This document shows, piece by piece, positions 22,640 through 33,994 of a stretch of DNA of 64,000 bases (positions are counted from its first letter, which is position 1; every line of letters begins with the position of its first letter). Source of the stretch: Mixophyes australis (lineage: Eukaryota; Chordata; Amphibia; Anura; Limnodynastidae); contig JAVHZZ010000003.1 of assembly GCA_036250195.1 (NCBI GenBank), forward strand, positions 88,800,418-88,864,417, given 5' to 3'. The translations under genes and the position numbers were made by a program. The notes beneath the pieces are model-generated. The model saw nothing but the letters and a program-made list of their open reading frames with translations. It had not been told where the DNA came from and searched no databases.

Positions 22640-24170
22640 AGGTTATGAGCCACTTGAGAAATGGGAAGTTCCTTCTGTTATGTTATTATAACCAACAGAA
22701 GTCAGCAGTGCACAGAAAAATGCTTTGCTACACTAAACATCTCTTGTTCCTCAAGCTGTGTGTGGATGTTATGAAGTTATGTATAAGAAAACAGAGAAAA
22801 TAAAACTGGAGCTGATCAGAAATTGTTACTAATGAATGGAAAACAATGTGACTGCCTTTGGAACAGTCCATGAGCATGCAGAGATAACATATGCAGAATG
22901 TATGGGAAAAAATATAACTGCAGTAAGATTATTGATCAATTAGTAGTATAGAAGCTGTTTATAACGGGGATATGCCGTAATGAGGTATAAAGTCCATGAA
23001 AACATGCAAAGTCGCAGTGCAATGTCAAGTACACTTATCTGTGTAAATAAATGTAAAGATCTCTAAAAGCAAACTACATGTGGATAATGTTAATTAATAC
23101 AGATTTTATACATATAAGGGCTACTTTTGAGAAGAAATATGCTGTAAACATAATGCAGCCATTGGGAACTCTGCCTGCGTACATCTGCTTTTTACATGTA
23201 AAACTTAGGTAAGAACTCCGAAGTGCTGAAATGCAATACATGCATGATTTTATGGGATTTTACTCTGACCTGTGGATTACATTGCAATCCTAAATGACCA
23301 GCAAACAATAGGATCATTGATTCCAATCTGCAAAATATATAACAGCGGTTTCCCCATGTCATGCTCCATTTTATATGTGATGTAAAATAAAATCTCTGAA
23401 AGCGCTCATCTCAATAAGGTACCATCTAAATCTGTGTATTAACACTGTAAGCGCATATGAATCCTGCCGACCGGCAGGGCGCAACGCTGAAGGGGGGCGC
23501 AATTTAGGTATATTTTAGACTCATTTGTTTAAAATTGAGGACTAGGGGGGCCGCATTTGTCTTTCTCGCCCCAGGCGCTAGAATTCTAAGTTATGGCTCT
23601 GCCTTTGAGTAATAGAAGTCTAGGGACTTTGCACGCCAATTTACTTAATTGCTATACATCAGCATGATTCCTGCTAAGACATTATATTTTACAGGGTTTT
23701 TTCAAGGCAAGCTAAAGCAATAATCCCGTTAAAAATGTGTGTGTGTTTTTTTTTACATAAATCACTGTGCCATGGTAATCACATAATTACAATTGTCCCT
23801 TGGCTTCTTTCTTCAGCTTGATATTAATTATATTATTTATAATTCTGCACAGTTTCCACAATGTAATGTGACTACCATGGCAACCACAGTCACATGGCAC
23901 ATTATGTAATTAGCAGAGAGGCTTTTCCCCTCTCTGCCTTCAAATAACATGCTGAGAGCTGTGAGTCTGTGTCTGTGTGACTGGCAGACATACTTGTTTG
24001 CCTTCCAGAGCGATTTTAAAAAGGAGATGATTTGTAGGAGAACAGCTAAGATACATGCTTAAAAGGTATTTAATGTGCTATCTAAAGAAAAATGCCTTTG
24101 TAGAATTGATACTTTCAATTGAGTTTCACAACCAATTATAAATTATTATCTTGTTTGATTTTTTTAGGGC
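22640..24170. other. no gene recognised
   Basis: Mostly unique-looking AT-rich sequence upstream of the candidate promoter. A repeat-like GC block (GACCGGCAGGGCGCAACGC ... CGCCCCAGGCGCTAG) lies at 23465-23595. Confidence 0.4.
23870..23884 (+). promoter_or_regulatory. RFX X-box-like palindrome
   Basis: ACTACCATGGCAAC differs from the palindromic RFX consensus GTTRCCATGGYAAC mainly in its first bases. It lies about 1 kb upstream of the candidate promoter. The flanking sequence looks unique. Confidence 0.25.
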
Positions 24171-24799
24171 ATGTATATAGGGTCAGATGACTGGCCATAT
24201 GCACATTCCTGGCATTAGCCATAGGCTTCAATGGCTAATTCCAGCTGAAGCTGGAGTTAGCTATCGGGCACAAGTTCCAAAAATCTTTGATTAAATGGTG
24301 CAAAATAGCAGTCCCCTATGGGGATTGCTTTTGCCTTGGAAGTGACAGGGGATGTAGCAGATATCAGAGATATCCACTATGATGCCCTAGTCATAAATTA
24401 AGGTGATACCTTAATATGCGGCTATGGTTTCAATTAAAAATGTCTTTAATAAATATGCACCTATAAGGCTATTCACAACAAAACCAACTTAACATAAAAA
24501 TGTAAAACTGTTAGTGACATAGGTACAAATTACCTAAAAAAAACGAAATAATGTAGAACTAAAGATAAAGAGATTGAAAATAAAATGAATTATTTATTTC
24601 TGGGGACTTTTTAAACCAACAAGGGCTTTATTGCTTTGAAAAGTAATATCAGCTCACCCCTAACTGTTCACAATTAGGGTCCCTCTGCTCTCTCATTTCA
24701 TGCTTCGATTTCCTGAATTATTTCCCAATTACCCCATAGGCTGCTGTAATTAACAAGACGGCTTTCCAGAAATCCGTCTTCTGTCTTGTTGTCAGCAAC

Positions 24800-24875
24800 A
24801 AGCGCTCCTCCTCCGGGTGACGTGCTGGGGACAAGATAAAGCTGTATTTAAACTGCAGCAGGTGGAGATGTTATA
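24800..24875 (+). promoter_or_regulatory. candidate scramblase promoter
   Basis: A stretch with no repeat character contains a CRE-like TGACGTGC (about 24818) and a TATA-like TATTTAAA at 24845-24852, about 25-30 bases before the proposed first exon. Its assignment to the scramblase gene is inference from strand, position and the need for a 5' non-coding exon. Confidence 0.3.
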
Positions 24876-24939
24876 CACTGGGAGAAACGGAGCATACTAA
24901 AGAAACAAGAAGCTAAACGGCGGAGATCTGCAGAAAGAG
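24876..24939 (+). other. candidate 5' non-coding exon of the scramblase gene
   Basis: Purine-rich, non-repetitive sequence follows the TATA-like box and ends at AGAAAGAG|GCGAGT, which would be a GC-AG class donor. An alternative donor is GACGTCAG|GTGTAT at about 25047. Either would splice to the acceptor at 45273 across about 20 kb. Transcript data are needed; this call rests on context only. Confidence 0.22.
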
Positions 24940-25047
24940 GCGAGTACCTGAGTATTTAGCTTTCGGTACTGTTGAAATCTTTGGAGCTTTATATAGATCC
25001 TAGATTGTAGTACGAGGATTTAGCGGTATACAGCTCTGTCAAGACGT

Positions 25048-26085
25048 CAGGTGTATTTACCTGTTTCATTACTGCAGCACTCCCCCTCACGCTGGAATGC
25101 CTCTGTATAGATCAGGGTACATTTTTTTTATTGTTTTTATAGAAGAAACTTTTTTTTGTTGTTAAATTTAATAGTTATTTAAATTTTATTTTACTCATTT
25201 AGTAGTGGAGAGGTAACTGTTGGTATCTTGAGGATGTTGAAATTATTAACGTTTTGGTATAGTCTGTCCCCTGCATCTGTTATTTCTAAGTAGTTCTAGA
25301 TCAGTGATGGTCTGTGTGTCTTTGTCCAAATATTATAATTATACATACAATCTGTTTTCAGTGGTTTGTACCTCTGCTTTGTTATTTCATCCCACTAAAA
25401 AAATATAATCTTACAATTTCTTTGCTCTGGAGTCCTGTCTTATTTGTTTTTATGTGTGAATGATATTTTCATATGGTATATCATGGTTTTTAAGGGCCAG
25501 TATTTAGGATTTGTAGCACAAGTTTCTTTATGTAAGCACTATTCTGGGAGATCACAACTTTGTACTTGAGACTTACATATTTGAAAAGGTGTATATGTGT
25601 GTGTATGTATATATGTATATATATATATATATGTCACATTTGTTTTTATACACACCAGAATTTCTGTGAGTAATGCTGTCATTGCATGCAGCAATTCAGC
25701 AAAGAAATGTCTATTACTTCAATTCTGTGTATAAGCTACTTGACCTGATCACACAGGTGTTAATGTGCACCAAGTACATAATTTCCTACTTTTGAAAAAC
25801 ATTTCAGGGTGCTAGTGCAAGTAACACCTGGGCACTGTACCAAAGGGACATGTCCTGCTTCACCCATGGGTGAATCTACTAATGCCCAGTGGGATGTTCT
25901 GCAAGTGTAGCCTAGATTACTGTGCACAGCATGCTTCCAGAGGAGGCTTTTGTATGTGTGACACACTGTCAGAAGCTGTGGAGTGCAGTAGGGCTAATGG
26001 GAAGATTATTTTTATTTTGCTGTAAAAGTTATGGCAACACTGGTGGTAACCACACAATGGAATTACTGCTGCACTGATTGCTAAA
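25048..26085. other. putative intron 1, unique-looking part
   Basis: AT-rich with a (TA)n tract at about 25610-25632. No exon-like segment was identified. Confidence 0.4.
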
Positions 26086-26089
26086 TAAT

Positions 26090-26638
26090 AAGGTTTTGGT
26101 TGTTCTTGGGAGCCCATGGCTGTGGTGCCAAAACATCCTTCAAGAGCAACTTCTCCCAACCATCCGAGAACAGTTTGGTAACAAAAAAATGTATTTTCCA
26201 GCATGATGGCGCACCTTGCCATAAGGCAAAAGTGATCACTAAGTACCTTGGGGATCAAAACATTGAAGTTTTGGGTCCATGGCCAGGAAACTCCCCAGAC
26301 CTTGGAAAAACAAAAACCCACAAATTCTGGCAAACTCCAAGCATTGATTAGGCAAGAATGATCGTCCATCAGTCAGTATGTGGCCCATAAGTTGACTGAC
26401 AGCATGCCAGGGCGAATTGCAAAGGTCTTCAAAAAGAAGGGTCAACACTGCAAATATTGACCCTTTGAATAAACTTAATGTAATTGTCAATAAAAGCCTT
26501 TGACACTTATGAAATGCTTGTAATTTTAGTTTGGTATAACATACCAACATCTGACAAAAAGGTCTAAAAACACGGAAGCAGCAAACTTTGAGAAAACCAA
26601 TACTTGTGTCATTCTCAAAACTTTTGGCTATGACTGTA
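26090..26638 (+). pseudogene. Tc1/mariner transposase relic (3' half)
   Basis: 83 codons read IFQHDGAPCHKAKVITKYL, the second catalytic Asp region, then EVLGPWPGNSPDL, normally followed by NPIENLW. Here the glutamate-bearing motif is replaced by KTKTHKFW, so the DDE triad is broken. Beyond a stop, LTDSMPGRIAKVFKKKG (with frame changes) is the usual C-terminus. The right end ATTCTCAAAACTTTTGGC..GACTGTA resembles a Tc1 terminal repeat. The 5' half is absent. Confidence 0.8.
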
Positions 26639-27169
26639 TTTGTAGGTTATACTCCAGGGATTAAATTGTTACCTGCCAGATGTAGGTTCTTTACAAGATG
26701 CCTTTTGAATTTTCCAAACAAGCACTGCTCTCCACTATCTGTACTACAAAAGAAAAATCTCTTGCTCTCATAAATGGGTACAGGTGTTGATGTACAATAT
26801 ATATATATATCTCTACTATATAAATGCCTAGTGGCGTGTGTGGGGAAAAAAAAAAACCAAGCTGCAGCGCCACCTGCTGGGCAGAGTTATACACTGACCT
26901 ATATATTTCTTGAAGGAGAAGTGACAGTTGGGAGTGGTTGGTGGTTGCCGGGGGTGACAGTGGGAAGTTTTTAACACCTTAAGTAGCTTGATGAAGATGA
27001 AGGATGAGGTGATGGAGAAAAATGATGAGGGCGCTTGCGTCGGGAAGTAACGCTCTTCCCCTGAGGAGGCCTGTGCTTGGCCCAAATGCATGACAAGAAC
27101 CTTTTTAACACCTTAAGTAGCTTGATTTGACTAGAATGCATGAGTATCATGCACGGGTTAACGTGTGTG

Positions 27170-27202
27170 TGTGTATGTGTATGTATATATATATATATGT
27201 AT

Positions 27203-27271
<69 letters not shown>

Positions 27272-27296
27272 GTATGTATATAATATATATTTTCTT
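27170..27296. repeat. (TA)n microsatellite
   Basis: TATG/TATA-rich run with about 80 bases of alternating TA, abutting the left border of the foldback element. Confidence 0.95.
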
Positions 27297-28561
27297 GGAA
27301 AAAGAAATGTATTGAAGGGGCACTCAGGATCCATAGATCAATAAGCTAATTGTATATAAAACATAAATTTTATTGGTATGTATAAAAATAATATATTTTG
27401 AATAAACCTCCTCAACGTTATGAAAAAGCTAGCGAAATATTAAAACCAAACAACATATACAGTGAATTAAAAATCGTAGTTTTTTGTCTTGACAAAGCTA
27501 CACAAGCGTAACACGCGGCGGCATCTGCTCAATGTGACTGTTCATAATACATGTAGGGATACTTCTCTAATCATAATTTAACCCTATCCTCAGAATGCAA
27601 ACCGAGGCTTTGTTCACTAGCCTAATAGTATTACAGATTGAACTTTAAATGCAGGTTACTTTATGAATACCTATAGCGGACCTGTCTGACAGGCTGGCTC
27701 CATTCTCTTTATTATCCCTAATAGACTCTGAAGGGGTTTTGTGTGGTTATCCTGTGATATCACTAATTATAAAGAAATTTAACTAGCATTTAACGATAGT
27801 TGTTACGAGCACTGAACTATTATGGGTTACGAGATGAATAAAAAGTAATACGTATAGATAGAAGTTCTAGCAATCCATTCACAGATTTATTTCAATCCCT
27901 CTAGCATTTCAATATTCATTAATAGTGGACCAGTGTGAGAGACTGGATCCTCTCCATTTACTATTACCAATGACCTCTGAAGTGTTTTATTGTTGTTACT
28001 TCGTAACAGTAACAATTAAGGTAATACAAAGCGAATATTTATTATTTTGATAAGGAATCTTGGCTGTTACTTTGTGACAGCAACAATTTAATAACTATAA
28101 AGTGACTGCAGATCTAATAAAAATTGATGTGATACATGGGTTCACAATAAGAATAGGAGATATATAAAATCTTCTTATATTACTAATTCTGCCTGATGTA
28201 AAGCAGATTAGAACGATACTCATAGGCTAGATTGAGAGATAATCTTGAAGGGTTTTATCATTTATTTTGAAAACATAGAGACATTTAGCTCTCTAACCCT
28301 ACATGTACACGATAATTTAGGGTATTAAACCATTACTATTTCCATTTTGAACATAACCATCGAGCAATTGCAGTATAACTGCGATTTTTAATTCACTGTA
28401 TATGTTGTTTGGTTTTAATATTTCGCTAGCTTTTTCATAACGTTGAGGAGGTTTATTCAAAATATATTATTTTTATACATACCAATAAAATTTATGTTTT
28501 ATATACAATTAGCTTATTGATCTATGGATCCTGTGTGCCCCTTCAATACCTTTCTTTTTCC
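27297..28561. mobile_element. foldback element with 185-bp, nearly identical terminal inverted repeats
   Basis: The left arm 27297-27482 and right arm 28377-28561 differ at only about three positions. They begin GGAAAAAGAAATGTATTGAA and GGAAAAAGAAAGGTATTGAA. The 0.9-kb interior has no ORF but holds a diverged internal direct repeat (CTGGCTCCATTCTCTTTATT / CTGGATCCTCTCCATTTACT). TA-rich DNA lies on both sides and hides any target duplication. Superfamily unknown. Confidence 0.85.
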
Positions 28562-28564
28562 TTT

Positions 28565-28708
28565 TTGCATATATTTCTCTAAGTGTTAGAGAGCACCAAC
28601 TCAGTAGTCCCTCCATATGTATGTACTCTGAGGTGTGGACTGCATCTTGGTGTACCCACATAGGGACCATAGTGATATTTTCCTGGTGCGGTTATGACCT
28701 TTTTTGAC

Positions 28709-28739
<31 letters not shown>

Positions 28740-29660
28740 ATTATATTTATTTTCTTGTATTGTCTCTTCTAAGTTGATTGTCCTGTATATAGTATAGATC
28801 AAATTAAATACAGTGATACATATATAGGATTTACTACAAGAAAATAGCCACAGCTCTCCAGCACACAAATTATTACTTGTCCTTCTCTGTGGAGAGTGGT
28901 GTCATGCATAACGTCGCCTGCCCTGTTCCACCCACTGCTTCTGTCTGGCCTGGCCTCAGGGAATTTCCCAGACTGTCTCTAGAGTCCTGGAAACAGTCCA
29001 CTATTCCAGGCGTCTTGCGGATATTTCTGTAGAATCTGCAAATATGACCAAGAGGTGTGTTTTCTCACCATTTAAATTTGGGTAGTGCACTACTCTGAGC
29101 ATTGGAACTAACCAATGTTCCTCTGCACTGGCTATGACCCAATACTATCCACACCCTTACTATATAGAACACTGTCTGCTATCTGCTTCCTCCAGTGATA
29201 TCACCACATGGAGGAGTGAAAAGGCCCAGGGATGCTCTCAAAACGGTTTCCCTAGTGTTAGAGCATATGTTGGTAGGCTCTGCTTTAATGTGGTTGTCCC
29301 TGAATCTAAGCATTTATGTCAATTTTAAAAAAAACAAATTCTGTGTATGTAGAATGCTCTTTAGTTGACCAAATCTCTGTTGGAGATACCCCATACTGTA
29401 TGTATACTTTATGAGCGATAAAGGTTGTCATAAGCTGTAATCTTGCAGTGAAACCGATGGTAAGGGGGCGTAGTTTGAGCTTGCCATTATTTGTGGTTTT
29501 TGGTGTAAAGGTTTGTGCACTCTAAAGCCATGTTGGCATACTCCATTGTGTAGGTGGGACATTGTTTTCTTTTTATGGGCTGATGTGCCAAACAATTGAT
29601 TGAGCAGCCTATAAACGGTTTTAATAAAAGCTTAAACATGCGTGTCATCAAATATTCAGC
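28565..29660. other. no gene recognised
   Basis: A (TA)n tract at 28712-28740 follows the foldback. The remainder shows no coding or repeat structure that I can define. Confidence 0.4.
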
Positions 29661-29664
29661 ATTT

Positions 29665-30075
29665 AGATCTTTATTATTTATAAGGCGCCATGAGACTTCG
29701 CAGCGCCATACAAAATACAAACATTGGACCATACAGGGTAATACAGTACAGTAAACAACACTCCAAGCTACAAGTGTAGCTAGTACATTGAAGTTGGAGC
29801 AGAAGAATAGGTATACGGGAATATTCAATTAGCCACGTTACTCGCAAAAGTAATGCGGCATTAAAAGTATTACCGTTTATTACGGTAATTGTAATCCAGA
29901 TTTCAGCTCGCAGCTCACTAAGCTGCAAGCAGAAAGCTGGCATTACAGGTACCGTAATAACAGTAATAGTGCACAAGCCGCCTTACTTTTGACAGGAATG
30001 CGGCCAACTAAATATGCCCCATAGAGTCAGGAGGGAAGAGGGTCCTGCTCATAAGAGCTTGCTTACATCTGAAAG
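29665..30075. repeat. interspersed repeat split by a hairpin element
   Basis: TTATAAGGCGCCATGAGACTTCGCAGCGCC..TACAAACATTGGACC and, after the insertion, AGAGTCAGGAGGGAAGAGGG..CTCATAAGAGCTT form one dispersed amphibian-type repeat. Confidence 0.5.
29817..30020. mobile_element. hairpin MITE, GGGAATATTCAATTAGCC termini
   Basis: The left end GGGAATATTCAATTAGCC and right end GGCCAACTAAATATGCCCC are inverted. The next arms TAATGCGGC/GCCGCCTTA and the GGTAATTG.. / GGTACCGTAATA pairs continue the hairpin. It splits the surrounding repeat. No exact target duplication was seen. Confidence 0.65.
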
Positions 30076-31019
30076 GGCGGCCAGACAGTGGGCACAATGG
30101 GGAGTTGGTGAAGGAAATTTTTGTAAACTGTGATTATTGTAAATTGGTCCTTATTCTGGCCTTGAAGATGTGCATGTGGCCCCTATAGCATTGTAATGAT
30201 CTTGGCAAAATTGATGGTATAATTATTGTGCATAATGATAAATGGAGTCAGTTGGCTGGTGATCTTGTGGCTCTTTTTATTATCACAATGTCGCTGGCCA
30301 GACATTCATTTATTTTCATTTCTCTGTTATACCTTCTCTCATGGAAACGTGATGTCATCTAGGCTAATTATATATGAGGATGAATAACCAGTTCGGGCTC
30401 AGGCAGCATGTGTTATATGCTGTTGTCATTGTATTCTGCTCCATTGTATATTACAGGGATTCAAATTCCATGTAAATCTATGTGAAGAGATTACAGATCT
30501 TGGACTTCTTTCAAAAGGAAATCCAGTATTGCAAGAAGTTGGAAATTCACAGTAACTATTTCAGCTGTGAATTATTAATATTTCAAATGTTGTAAGGAGC
30601 ATGGATATCTTTTATCCTGCAATATATTGCTTGCATTTACAATTGATACAAGGAAAAGCTTTTCCAGCAGGGGTGATGAACAATTGGTTTACAGAGTTAA
30701 CTTATTTCTGCCATGGTTGAATTGTTCTGCATTGGCGTTTGCCAGCAAAGATGCAAAAAGTGGCATACACCTTCAGGGTCAGACTGGCCCACCGGGGGAC
30801 CAGGCTATCCGGCGGTAGGCCCTGACCCTGAATCGCTCCCCTCTTCGTTGGTGGGGGGAGTGAGAAACTTTTTTTTTTTTTTACCTTTTTAAAAAACTCA
30901 CGTGACCGCAGCGCCGGTTCCGTTCGCACTGAATGTCGGGCGTGACGTTATCACGCCCGACGTTCAGTGAGGAGCGTCGGCAAGACAGAAAACAAGAAAA
31001 GGAAGAAGCAGATAGAAAA

Positions 31020-31230
31020 GGTAAGTGGCAGAGTGAAGGGGGGCGCATGGCACAGAGAAGGGGGCGCATGGCAGAGTGAAGGGGGAGCACAGACAGCATA
31101 GCAGAGTGTGAAGGGGAACCAGGACAATGGGGGGAGCAAAAGCAGCAAGGCACAGGGTGATGATGGGGGGGGCCAGGAGAAGGGGGGAGCAAAAGCAGCA
31201 TGGAGGGCGCAGTGTGATCATAAGGAGGCG
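31020..31230. repeat. purine-rich minisatellite
   Basis: Degenerate tandem of GGCAGAGTGAAGGGGG and GGGGGAGCAAAAGCAGCA units. Long minus-strand proline-rich frames here are artefacts. Confidence 0.75.
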
Positions 31231-31797
31231 CAGAAATGTGTGTGGGTGTGATGGCACAACGGGCTTGTGGCAATGTAATGTGTGTGGTAGGTGGTGGCTA
31301 AATAATGGGTGCTATTTTCTTTGTAGGGTAAAGATGGAGCAATTTAATTTTATAGTGGGGACTATTAATTTAAGATGGGGAGGTTTGGGGGCTATTAATT
31401 GAATGTGGGGCTGAGTTTGAGGAGCATGAGGTCTATTTATTAAATGTAAATATTAATTATTTAATGGCAGTGACGGTTGCTGGAAATAGGTATATTTATT
31501 ATACGTAAATGTGATTAATTTATTGCAGGGGCTGTCTGGAGGGAGGGAAATGGGTTTATTAAATGGGAATACTATTACTTTTATGTTGGGGCTGGAGGAA
31601 GGCCTAAGTACTAATTGTGGGTGCTATTGATTTAACGCCGGGACTGGTTGAAATGATCTAAATGTACCCATTATTTTTTCCAAATAGAGCCCTCAATATT
31701 CCAGAATCCAGACAAGCTGCAACTAAAGAAACCAGCAGCCACAGGTGGTAAAAGTGACAACAGGTAGGACAGTCTGTCAAATGTTCTGAGTCTAGTG

Positions 31798-31943
31798 CAG
31801 GCTTGGCTAACCTGTGGCACTCCAGGTTTTGTGAACTAAAAGTCCCAGCATACCCTTCCAGCAATAGGCTGCTATATATTGACAAAGCATGCTGAGGCTT
31901 GCAGTTTCACAACACCTGGAGTGCCACAGGTTAGCCAGGCCTG
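31798..31943. mobile_element. 146-bp hairpin MITE nested in the composite element
   Basis: CAGGCTTGGCTAACCTGTGG termini. Perfect duplications GTCTAGTG (31790-31797, 31944-31951) are the reverse complement of those around the copy at 6028, proving a shared ancestral insertion. Confidence 0.88.
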
Positions 31944-32199
31944 GTCTAGTGGGATAATCCCAATTTTTGGTGACTGCTCTGCCCAATCTAAGGTGCAGGT
32001 CAAGACTGTGTACTCTTTATACACACACTGCATTATTTATATACTACACTATGGTGCTAGCTGTCCTTCGTGGACTGACCCCTCCCCCTCTAGTGTCTGG
32101 TCTCACCTCTGTGATGGTTGGTCACACCCCCTCTGGTGGGCCCCTAGCGTTGCAGTCCCCCGATGGGCCCTTCATGCCCCAGTCCGACACTGTACACCT

Positions 32200-33345
32200 T
32201 GTTATACTGTATATTTGTGACATGCTGTGCCATATACATATATCTTATTTAAAAGCAATACCATAATATTCAAATTTATAAAGAAAAAAAAAAAAGTAAT
32301 TTATCACAAAATGTATAAGGGTATGTATACTACTGGACACATGGATACATGCAGGTTATGATATATCCTGTTCAATGTTTCATCTGTCCCTGCAGCAGAA
32401 TGGACATAAGGATGGGCATAATCTGTATCTGGTTATCAGCAGTCTATGCTAATTGGGTACCCAATGATCAAACAAACAACCAGATTGGTCCATTTTGACA
32501 TTTGCACATCTGGAACATTTTGATGATATCTGTACACGTTGGGCTCCTGTTAGGATTTAGTTCCACAGAAATACTAGAATGCACTGTTTTACATGTCATT
32601 TCCTTATGAACTCCCAGGCTGCATTGGCACTTTCCTGGAATATTTGCTTGGAAATGGAAACCTAGGGAGGGAATATGAAACTGTCAACTAAGTAAAATAA
32701 ACTCTCTTATGCTGCAGTGACGGATGAGCTAGTTTTTCCACAACATGAATTACTGCAAAGTACAGTGACCAAGTAATGTACTTAAGGGTGTTTGTGAAAA
32801 CCTGTAACAAAATGAAATTGGTAAAAAAATAAATAAATAAAATCCCAAACAAGACCTGTTAACTATTAGCAGATTTAAAGGACCAAAGTACTACTTTACT
32901 CAAGTTTTATAATTATCTAAATCTATCCAGATGACTGCCTGAAACAGATAACAAGTATAAAAATGAGATCACCTTGTTGCCTTTTCTCTCTACTGGAAAA
33001 AGACTGTAATGAGATTGTTTTCTTTGTACTACTTTTGCAAATCTTTGAAAATATTTTAATTGTATAAGGGAAATTATTAGCAAAGTAAAATAAAATTTGC
33101 AAATGTTTGTGTTTTTAATGGTTTGCAAGCAGAATATCGTGACCTTTCATGACAATGGTGTACTGCATGACAATACCAGATACTGGTTTTTTTTTTTTGT
33201 TTGTTTTTTTTTGCTTTGCTCTCCCCCCTACCCCCTCCCCCCCTTCTTGATGAAACAAGAATTACAAGATTTTTTTCTTTTAACAGACTGCTGCTAGCCT
33301 GGCATGTGCTGTGATTTGGAAGTCTAGAAATGTGTGATGGAAAGA
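32200..33345. other. no gene recognised
   Basis: Unique-looking intronic-type DNA. A T-rich then C-rich tract lies at 33186-33243. No coding exon seen. Confidence 0.4.
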
Positions 33346-33351
33346 GTAAAT

Positions 33352-33520
33352 CTAGCCCTTAATAAGCTGTGAGTTTGAAAAAGTGGTGATGTTACCTATA
33401 GCAACCAATCAGATTCTAGCTTTCATTTATTTAGTGCTTCCTACAAAATGAAAGCTAAAATCTGATTGGTTTCTATAGGCAACATCCCCACTTTTCAAAC
33501 CCGCAGCTTAGTAAATCTAG
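33352..33520. mobile_element. hairpin MITE (CTAGATTTACTAAGCTG type)
   Basis: The left half CTTAATAAGCTGTGAGTTTG..ACCAATCAGATTCTAGC is mirrored by GCTAAAATCTGATTGGT..CAAACCCGCAGCTTAGTAA. Arms are about 75 nt, around 90% paired. Shares AATCTGATTGGTT with 12597-12714. Confidence 0.75.
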
Positions 33521-33994
33521 CCTCAAGTGCCTTTTGCTTTTCCAGAGCAAGTATACACATGACCATTGTTTTGTATTACATATGTCATTTAGCAGGCAAG
33601 AGTGAGTTTTTTTTCTGAAGGATGAGGTTTTTCCACCTCTTTGATTTGTCCTTTGTTTTGTATAGTGCCCAGTATAAGATTTAAGAAAAAAAAAAATCAA
33701 AACCTCTTATACTTTCCCTCTACTCAGGTGAGTCCTAGAAAATAGTCCCCACTGTATGTAAATGTAAGTCTTGTGCTGTGGACTTGTCTTCAGCATTGTA
33801 GTAGTTGGTAGCCTTCTTATATCGCTCCTCCCATGTTTTATAACCACTCTGGAGTCAAAGATTCTGAAGTAAGGATGTCCGTGCTCGAATGAAAATAGTT
33901 TGGGAAGGAAGATGCTTGCAAGCCGTGTCTAGGCCCCATCCAGCTTTTGCAGTGTGATTCTTCAAATGCAGTGTGAATGACCATACAATCCTTG

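Larger units (their letters stand above)
30774..32192. mobile_element. 1.4-kb composite hAT-like element
   Basis: It opens CAGGGTCAGACTGGCCCACC and closes CCCCAGTCCGACACTG. Perfect 8-bp duplications TACACCTT flank it (30766-30773, 32193-32200). It contains a hairpin GAATGTCGGGCGTGACG (about 30928-30970), a purine-rich minisatellite (31020-31230), and the nested MITE at 31798-31943. The right half is homologous in inverse to 5778-6330. Confidence 0.87.

Noticed and set aside
24100..24430. palindromic CAGCTGAAGCTGGAGTTAG region as a possible MITE
   Set aside because: Terminal inverted repeats and target duplication could not be defined.
30881..31273. 130-codon Pro/Leu-rich minus-strand frame
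   Set aside because: It reads the purine-rich minisatellite inside a hAT-like element; neighbouring frames are equally open.
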